Below, in pieces: positions 17,901 to 19,466 of a stretch of 19,466 nt of DNA. The stretch covers positions 1-19,466 of the forward strand of contig JAIPBB010000058.1 in the NCBI GenBank assembly GCA_021739805.1, given 5' to 3'. Source of the DNA: Saprospiraceae bacterium. Its GTDB lineage: Bacteria; Bacteroidota; Bacteroidia; Bacteroidales; JAIPBB01. The position numbers were made by a program, and so were the translations under genes. The notes below the pieces were generated by a model. That model was given only the letters and a program-made list of their open reading frames with translations. It was not told the DNA's origin and made no database searches. Each line of letters opens with the position of its first letter. Position 1 is the stretch's first letter.

Positions 17901-19466
17901 CAGGTTCTCACACTATAATTTATGAATATCAAAGTTTAACTAATGGATGTAGTTCATCAGCTTCAACAATTGCTATTGTTTTACAAGACCCAACTGTTAG
18001 TTTCTCTGGTTTAAATACAACTTATTGTGATAATGCTACAGCGGCTACATTAACAGGACTGCCTAACGGTGGAATTTTCAGTGGACCTGGTGTTGTTGGA
18101 AATACATTCAATCCATCAATTGCAGGAGTTGGAAATCACAATATTACATATTCTTACACCGATGCCAATAATTGCAGTGGCACAGAAGTTCAAACTGTGA
18201 CAGTAATAGCTTCACCAACAGTTAGCTTCAGCGGTTTAACACCAACTTATTGTGAAAATGATGCTGCTGTTCAGTTAACTGGTTTCCCAACAGGCGGAAC
18301 TTTCAGTGGTCCCGGAATTTCAGGGCTTAACTTTGACCCAATTGTTGCCGGAGCTGGAACTCATAATATAGTGTATTCTTATCAAAATGCAAATGGCTGT
18401 TTGGGTTCTTTCTCACAAAGTGTAGTTGTTAATCAAATGCCTGTTGTAACAATAAGTGGTTTAGCTTCTCAATACTGTGTAAATTCCCCAACTGTTAGTT
18501 TAACAGGAAGCCCATTTGGTGGAAGCTTTAGTGGAGCAGGAATTACAGCTAATATTTTCGACCCATCTGTTGCCGGAGCAGGAACTCATAATATTGAGTA
18601 TTTCTATTCTGATGCAAATGCTTGTTCAAATACTGCAATTCAAACAATAATAGTAAATTTATTGCCATTAGCAAATGCAGGTTCAGATGTTACTGTTCCT
18701 TGTGGCGGTCCTGGCTTACAGATTGGTTCTGCAGCAATAGCAGGATTGAGTTATAGTTGGACACCTACAACAGCTTTAAGCAATGCAACTATCTCTAATC
18801 CTTATGCTTCACCTAATCTAACTACTGTTTACACTGTTGAAGTAACAGATATTAATACCGGTTGTGTATCATCTGATGATGTTATTGTGTATGTTAGTGG
18901 CGGACCAACGGCTGTAGCATCAAACGATACAATAATTTGTGGAGGAAATCCGGTAACTCTCAATGTCAGCGGTGGAACATCCTATATTTGGAGTAATAGT
19001 GCAACAACTTCTTCAATCACAGTTAATCCTTTAGTTACAACTATGTATGTTGTAACAGCAACTATGGGAGGCTGCTCTGATGCTGACACAGTTATAGTAA
19101 CAGTGAGTTATCCAAATGTTGACCTTGGACCTGATGTATCTTTCTGTGAAGGAAATTCAATCACACTTGATGCAGGTGTTGGCTACTATTCATATTACTG
19201 GAATGATGGTTCTATGAATCAAAATCTGCCAGTAGCAAGTTCAGGTTCATATTGGGTAAGCGTTACAGATGTTATGGGTTGTGCTAATATTGACACAATT
19301 AATGTTAATATACACCCACTTCCTATCGTAAATCTGGGTGCTGATACAAGTATTAATGTTAAATACTCAATCACCTTAGATGCAGGTCCCTCATTTGATG
19401 CTTATTTATGGAGTGATTTCTCAAGCTTCCAAACTATGACTGTTTACGGTCCACAGCTTGGAACAG
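5876..19466 (+). CDS. Giant secreted multidomain surface protein with 35 Ig-like repeats (C-terminus beyond window)
   Basis: One frame stays open from the ATG at 5876 to the window end, at least 4530 residues. Order: signal peptide 1-33; domain A 36-212; right-handed beta-helix 213-644; CARDB-like 649-766; MAM-like 769-946; Ig-like and PKD-like 947-1110; 24 repeats 1111-3098, with a second domain A nested at 2133-2317; PKD+Ig 3099-3266; 7 repeats 3267-3797; PKD+Ig 3798-3960; 4 repeats 3961-4262; PKD/Ig from 4263. Composition is rich in Thr, Ser, Gly and Asn and poor in charged residues. Known family context: proteins of this style in Bacteroidota are usually exported by the type IX system via a C-terminal sorting domain and act as adhesins, gliding adhesins (SprB-like in size) or envelope layers. 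The C-terminus is not visible, so the export route and function are inferred. No enzymatic domain is recognised. Confidence 0.93.
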   Translation, partial: MKKISTLKTVNKTFITALIFVFSIFASSTLLSQTTTVNLGSGTATNSSNLPGPLNIYYRSLHTQFIYTKAEINAGGFNSIGDVKQFGFYVTGAPAYSLPNYTIKMKNTSASDATTHDGVGLQTVYTTANYSPTVGGYDMLTLTTPFAWDGNSNILVDVCFDPVSGFNSSTGIVRTYSGTTHFIRDQFTTMCGVATTGLMGFKPQARMEIEQNCTPLSGPYTIGPSGDFLNFSYAVNTMDICGISGPVTFNVASGTYTEQINFASISGLSSTNTITFQSASGDSTDVNLTYAPTTSTTNWTVRLNGVSHITFKNLTLSSTGVTYGRVVEFINGADTNVFTNNQIIAPVGTSSSFAGFYSYTGYSNDNLIQNNRIVNGYYGMYIRGQSTTNLASGWRILNNIFEDQYTYGIYTYYLDAPVISGNTINATTSYTSFYGIFSGYSMNNTQITKNQISYSSTTGYCIYLNGCNNGTHTNDALIANNFISQNTNITRYGIYQTNCQDINYYHNSINIIGLATSSRCIYMTGATTSGIEIKNNILSNKANGYAIYSNVATTAYTSDYNNLYTTGNNIGYQGGNRTNLSAWQTSSLGDANSVSVSPGFYTDYDLHTGNINLNNIGTPIAAITDDIDGESRNATTPDIGADEFIPSPIDVGAYQLVYPASDVCYSSAEVVTIQVKNYGTVAVNLSVNPLTVNVSVSGTNPTTFSPLTLNTGTIAIGGTIDVTVSSNYNMMTNGTYTFNASTSMPADGNPSNDAMTPVDRISNIITTLPAEETFESFTAGNGSTGNPGILNNGWTRFASANYEWLVKSGGTTSTNTGPLADHTLGTSLGIYVYAEGSGGGTGNVCELLSPCVDLTSFTNPRLKFWYHMYGATIGSLHIDIYNGSSWTNSVYSLIGQQQTYQAASWQEAIIDISSFAGNIIKVRFRAIRGTNYTSDIAIDDAYITEYPNVNLGNDTSFCQGGSITLDAGGTSGYTYQWREISSPAIIGTNQTYTVTQTGYYIVEVTNQYGGNDADSIDVFVSQLPVVEAGPNASVCGNGTHTISGASALYNLGYAWTSTGTGSFTNSNTFTPTYSPSNGDIISGSVKIYLTATALPPCANVADSMTLTIHPLPTVTFSGLAAGYCVSDPTVTLTGSPSGGTFSGSGISGNIFNPTTAGVGTHTITYSYTDAFGCSNSSNQSVQVNGIPNVTFSGLSTSYCINSTSSTLSGNPSGGTFSGTGISGNTFNPSTAGVGTHTITYQYADAFGCTNMTTQNTTVNPLPTVSFSGLAATYCANAPSVTLTGSPSGGTFSGTGISGNTFNPVSAGSGTHSITYSYTNVNGCTNTANQSVTVFPLPTVSFSGLAAGYCITDPSVTLSGSPNGGSFSGSGISGNTFSPSSAGAGNHTITYNYTDGNGCSNIATQNVTINNIPTVNFSGLATSYCINDASATLSGNPAGGTFSGTGISGNTFNPTTAGVGTYSITYTYSDAYGCTNSNIKSVTVNGLPTVSFSGLNSSYCQNATTVALTGNPSGGTFSGSGISGNSFNPVTAGVGTHSITYSYTNTNGCTNNTSQNVTINSLPTVTINGLSSSFCINDASVSLSGSPTGGSFSGTGVSGNSFNPTTAGAGTHTITYSYTDANGCSNDATQAVTVHNLPVVSITNLNSSYCVNATPITLSGNPSGGTFNGTGVSGGVFTPANAGTGSHTITYNYTDGNGCSNLATQNVTINGLPTVSFSGLNSSYCVNAASATLNGSPAGGTFSGTGISGNTFNPAVAGAGTFTITYTATDGNGCSNTAVQSVTVNSLPTVTINGLSSDFCINDAAASLNGNPSGGTFSGTGVSGGSFNPSTAGAGTHTISYSYTDANGCSNNATQAVTVHNLPTVSITNLNSTYCINATPLALLGNPSGGTFSGSGVSGGVFTAANAGAGNHTITYNYTDVNGCSGSATQNVSVISLPFISFSGLLPFYCADGASSTLTGNPNGGTFSGNGISGNTFNPLTAGSGAHIITYTYTDGNGCTNSITQNTFVSAPPTASFSGLLSAYCIDGDSSLLIGSPTGGTFSGNGLIGNTFYPSVAGVGTHIISYLYTDANGCSNTATQSVTVNALPNVSFTGLQPAYCENDPAVTLTGIPSGGTFTGPGITGNSFSPALAGSSSSFVDVGTGTITNSGTSYPTPYGNWYYGNKNHFLVLASELAALGVSAGPIQSLAFNVANVNNCPGLVNFEIKLGTTTSSALTSTWLTGLNTVYTNSSYQPILGWNTYIFQTPFIWNGSSNIVVETCFNNTSYPSNGNASVYQSTTSFASTHEYHTDNMNVCTSPGSGMVYNQRPNMKFYAKTGTGIHDIIYTYTDGNTCTSADTQTVLVYPVPVVTFTGLAPTYCTNGTSTTLTGIPAGGTFSGTGIVGNTFYPTIAGPGTFNITYTYTDGNSCSNSAVQSVTVSSGPTVSFNGLASSYCVNSPSVTMTGSPGGGTFTGPGVSFSTFNPSIAGVGTHNIIYSYYDVLSGCTGISEQPVTVNDLPVLTISGFSSPAEYCVNDAAITVSVNPSGGTLSGNGISGNQFVPSSAGPGVHTVTYTYTDANSCTNTQSINVTVYSLPNVTLTPFANVCADAPSLTLSGGLPWGGTYSGNGVSGGSFNPTTAGVGTHLITYSYSNANGCIGSATQNITVNAIPSPTIVGLASSYCENSPAIILVGNPTGGTFSGTGVSGGSFSPSISGPGNYNITYTITDANSCTGNSSQSVVVNALPNVSFTGLAPIYCQDTNDVILTGIPNGGTFSGNGINGNLFNPFNAGVGTHIITYTYTDANSCTNSSTQSVTVSPGPTVSFSGLSSSYCLNSTAAVLIGNPSGGAFSGPGISGNTFNPTIAGVGTHTIVYIFTDATGCTGSSNQSVVVNSLPSLSISGLNPGYCVNSSMVSLIGNPSGGTFSGNGVIGNTFNPAAAGVGTHIITYTYTNANSCTNTINQNVTINNLPNVSFSGLAPSYCADATSSILTGIPAGGTFSGIGISGNTFNPAIAGTGTHNITYTYSDGFGCSNASTQSTTVNALPTVSFSGLSPSYCSDTSGVSLFGSPGGGTFSGTGIIGNTFNPNIAGTGFHTITYSFTDINGCSNSTTQQTLVNAAPIANAGNDTTVTYGATIQLKGSASGGSSNYTYFWTGTMSVSNPNTAKPFVTNITSTSVFLLFVYDNTSGCYDTSSVTITVGTGGALSVNPTTLTPAVCAGSSVDLLSLASGGTGNYTYLWSSNPTGFTSTLANPTATPTVTTTYTVTVSDGSPSGNVTGSVTITVDPIPVVTISGLQSSYCLNSSPVTMTGSPAGGTFTGSGVSGNIFDPSVAGLGNHSVMYTYTSPGSAGNPFGCTNNYTIAVTVNTLPNVTFSGLASSYCADVTSVTLTGSPTGGTFSGNGISGNTFNPSLAGAGTHIITYSYSAGSGCSNSTTQSVVVNALPNVTISGLASSYCANSSVVTMTGVPMGGTFAGPGVIGNTFDPSLAGAGTHTVTYTYTDGNSCTTAAGQTVTINPLPPVSFSGLAASYCLNSTAVTLLGSPSGGTFSGNGISGNSFNPTIAGLGTHNITYTFTDAFGCSNSDMQSVNVDNLPTVTILGLSSVYCVNSGLVTLTGSPAGGTFSGTGVSGNMFNPSVAGQGNHSITYSYNDGNGCSNSTSQVVTVNPLPNVSIIGLAPNYCLNDPSIPINGSPTGGTFSGNGISGNSFTPSTAGAGMHIITYTYTDLNGCSNNTTQNVVVDALPNVSFTGLATSYCKDSVYIILTGNPAGGVFSGNGIVGNTFNPLFAGSGSHAITYSFTGTNGCSNTSVQNTLVHNNPIANAGIDFTILGGSTTLNGSATGSNLAYSWTPSSLLINPNIPNPTTVTITTTTVFTLTVTDTVTGCQGSDDMQLTFGGGPLSVNATANPMVICSGNTTQLDALGSGGSTMYTYSWSSNPTGFSSTLKNPVVSPTTTTIYTVTISDGSPSTSTSNVTITVNPSPNVIFTAIQPQCFSNSPLTLSGLGTPLGGTYSGTGVSGNSFYPSAAGAGSHTIIYEYQSLTNGCSSSASTIAIVLQDPTVSFSGLNTTYCDNATAATLTGLPNGGIFSGPGVVGNTFNPSIAGVGNHNITYSYTDANNCSGTEVQTVTVIASPTVSFSGLTPTYCENDAAVQLTGFPTGGTFSGPGISGLNFDPIVAGAGTHNIVYSYQNANGCLGSFSQSVVVNQMPVVTISGLASQYCVNSPTVSLTGSPFGGSFSGAGITANIFDPSVAGAGTHNIEYFYSDANACSNTAIQTIIVNLLPLANAGSDVTVPCGGPGLQIGSAAIAGLSYSWTPTTALSNATISNPYASPNLTTVYTVEVTDINTGCVSSDDVIVYVSGGPTAVASNDTIICGGNPVTLNVSGGTSYIWSNSATTSSITVNPLVTTMYVVTATMGGCSDADTVIVTVSYPNVDLGPDVSFCEGNSITLDAGVGYYSYYWNDGSMNQNLPVASSGSYWVSVTDVMGCANIDTINVNIHPLPIVNLGADTSINVKYSITLDAGPSFDAYLWSDFSSFQTMTVYGPQLGT
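5981..6511 (+). other. N-terminal beta-rich domain of the giant protein (domain A, copy 1)
   Basis: Residues 36-212 form a compact domain I cannot name. Landmarks are 'GSGTATN' near the start, 'TVYTTANYSP', and 'PFAWDGNSNILVDVCF', with a second cysteine in 'TMCG' near the end. The same landmarks appear in the insertion at 12272-12826, so this is one of two domain A copies in the protein. It sits right after the signal peptide, where Bacteroidota surface proteins often carry such beta-sandwich domains. Confidence 0.7.
6512..7807 (+). other. Right-handed parallel beta-helix domain
   Basis: Residues 213-644 show the stacked short-strand pattern of parallel beta-helix (PbH1/NosD-like) proteins: recurring rungs such as 'NNQIIAPVG', 'IQNNRIVNGYYGMYI', 'ILNNIFEDQYTYGIYTY', 'ISGNTIN', 'IANNFIS' and 'IKNNILSNKANGYAIY'. 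It closes with 'DIDGESRN..TPDIGADEF', a well-known ending of Bacteroidota beta-helix regions. Such folds often bind or cleave polysaccharides; no catalytic residues are evident, so a binding or stalk role is only inferred. Confidence 0.8.
7820..8173 (+). other. CARDB-like Ig-fold domain
   Basis: Residues 649-766 begin 'IDVGAYQLVYP' and contain 'VTIQVKNYGTVAV', the typical CARDB signature in which a strand is followed by N-x-G. It ends with 'SMPADGNPSNDAM', the usual acidic/Asn turn of this family. CARDB-type domains are cell-adhesion-related Ig folds common in surface proteins of Bacteroidota and archaea. Confidence 0.65.
8180..8713 (+). other. MAM-like jelly-roll domain
   Basis: Residues 769-946 start with 'ETFESFTAG', continue through 'WLVKSGGTTSTNTGP', 'ELLSPCVDLTSF', 'LKFWYHMYGATIGSLHIDIY' and 'VRFRAIRG', and end with 'SDIAIDDAYITE'. 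This is the standard strand order of bacterial MAM-like domains, which are adhesion or carbohydrate-binding jelly rolls. It carries no visible catalytic residues. Confidence 0.75.
8714..9205 (+). other. Ig-like and PKD-like linker domains before the repeats
   Basis: Residues 947-1022 form an Ig-like unit opening 'LGNDTSFCQGGSITLDAGG' with a central 'YQWRE', a module common near the ends of Bacteroidota surface proteins. Residues 1023-1110 form a PKD-like unit with 'VEAGPNASVCGNG', 'YAWTSTGTGSF' and 'YSPSNGD'. Both link the N-terminal functional head to the repeat stalk. Confidence 0.7.
10331..11680 (+). repeat. Higher-order duplication: repeat copies 6-8 and 9-11 (2 x 675 bp)
   Basis: Copies 6, 7, 8 (10331-11005) and 9, 10, 11 (11006-11680) match in order: 'SGLNSSYC', then 'INGLSS.FCINDA', then 'ITNLNS.YC.NATP' with 'VSGGVF'. 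These variants do not recur elsewhere. By hand count, 10681-10800 differs from 11356-11475 at about 13 of 120 bases, much closer than neighbouring units are to each other. This points to a segmental duplication of three units at once. Confidence 0.8.
12272..12826 (+). other. Domain A copy 2, nested inside repeat copy 14
   Basis: Copy 14 begins normally (12152, 'GLQPAYC') up to 'SFSPALAG', is then interrupted by 185 residues (protein 2133-2317), and resumes with 'TGIHDIIYTYTDGN' to complete a 75-residue unit. The insert contains 'VGTGTITN', 'PTPYGNWYYGNKNHFLVLAS', 'TVYTNSSYQP', 'PFIWNGSSNIVVETCF' and a later Cys in 'NVCTS'. These landmarks occur in the same order in domain A at residues 36-212. 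The reading frame is intact across both junctions. Confidence 0.85.
15170..15673 (+). other. PKD+Ig cassette 1 between repeat blocks A and B
   Basis: Residues 3099-3266 hold a PKD-like unit opening 'PIANAGNDTTVTYGATIQL', then an Ig-like unit with 'LSVNPTTLTPAVCAGSSV', 'YLWSSNPTGF' and 'TYTVTVSDGSPS'. The same pair recurs at 17267-17755. The two Ig units align with an offset of 2085 bases at the Trp codon (15530 and 17615). Confidence 0.75.
15674..17266 (+). repeat. Tandem repeat block B: 7 copies of the 75-residue unit
   Basis: Copies 25-31 have SGL-type glycine codons at 15695, 15938, 16163, 16388, 16613, 16838 and 17063. Spacing is 225 bases except for the first copy, which has six extra residues ('TSPGSAGNP' region). 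Both cysteines are kept in all seven. Copy 29 uses 'ILGL' and copy 30 'IIGL' in place of SGL. Confidence 0.9.
17267..17755 (+). other. PKD+Ig cassette 2 between repeat blocks B and C
   Basis: Residues 3798-3960 repeat the plan of cassette 1: 'PIANAGIDFTILGGSTTL' (PKD-like), then 'LSVNATANPMVICSGNTT', 'YSWSSNPTGFSSTL' and 'IYTVTISDGSPS' (Ig-like). Similarity to 15170-15673 is clear at both protein and DNA level, indicating duplication of the pair as one unit. Confidence 0.75.
17756..18661 (+). repeat. Tandem repeat block C: 4 copies of the 75-residue unit
   Basis: Copy 32 is divergent ('IQPQCFSNSPLTLSG', with extra residues near 'GTPLGG' and 'SLTNGC') but keeps both cysteines. Copies 33-35 have SGL glycine codons at 18008, 18233 and 18458, again 225 bases apart. 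The block ends at the third PKD-like unit. Confidence 0.88.
18662..19466 (+). other. PKD/Ig-like stretch leading out of the window
   Basis: From residue 4263: a PKD-like unit ('PLANAGSDVTVPCGG', 'YSWTPTTALS'); an Ig-like unit ('SNDTIICGGNPVTLNVSGG', 'YIWSNSATTSSI'); a second Ig-like unit ('LGPDVSFCEGNSITLDAG', 'YYWNDGS'); and the start of a third ('LGADTSINVKYSITLDAG', 'YLWSDFS') cut by the window end. Chains of such LGxD...TLDAG units commonly precede the C-terminal sorting domain of type IX substrates, so the end of the protein may be near; this is inference. Confidence 0.75.

Noticed and set aside
9206..18661. Regular spacing of about 225 bp considered as a CRISPR-like or non-coding satellite array.
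   Set aside because: The periodicity is in codons of an open frame, units vary mainly by substitution, and there are no short palindromic repeats with unique spacers.

Overview
The window looks like a chromosomal stretch of a Bacteroidota (Bacteroidetes) bacterium. The evidence is AT-rich DNA, start codons mostly without Shine-Dalgarno sequences, and above all a giant secreted multidomain protein. That protein is built from parallel beta-helix, MAM-like, PKD-like and Ig-like modules in the style of type IX-secreted surface proteins. The phylum is inferred from protein style; nothing here supports a finer assignment.

Layout. (1) Positions 1-2140, minus strand: a two-component pair. A membrane histidine kinase with a Cache-type extracellular sensor (392-2140) is followed two bases later by a NarL/LuxR-type response regulator (389 down to the window edge; its DNA-binding end is outside). 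(2) 2141-2292: a short divergent promoter region. (3) 2293-5448, plus strand: a complete 1051-residue UvrD/AddA-like helicase with a C-terminal PD-(D/E)XK nuclease, probably one subunit of a double-strand-break-processing enzyme. (4) 5449-5875: a non-coding gap holding a good intrinsic-terminator candidate and a 14-bp inverted repeat 295 bp from end to end. (5) 5876-19466, plus strand: one uninterrupted reading frame that leaves the window still open, at least 4530 residues long.

The giant protein reads, in order: signal peptide; an N-terminal beta-rich domain (called domain A here); a right-handed beta-helix; a CARDB-like domain; a MAM-like domain; an Ig-like and a PKD-like domain; 24 tandem copies of a 75-residue Ig-like repeat; a PKD+Ig cassette; 7 more copies; a second PKD+Ig cassette; 4 more copies; a third PKD/Ig stretch running off the edge. 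All 35 repeats keep two cysteines. Copy 14 is split by a 185-residue insertion that is a second copy of domain A. Copies 6-8 and 9-11 form a three-unit higher-order duplication.

The three loci have no evident shared pathway. The sensor pair, the DNA-repair enzyme and the surface protein look like independent transcription units. The most unusual content is the architecture of the giant protein. I see no CRISPR array, tRNA, rRNA, transposase or phage gene.
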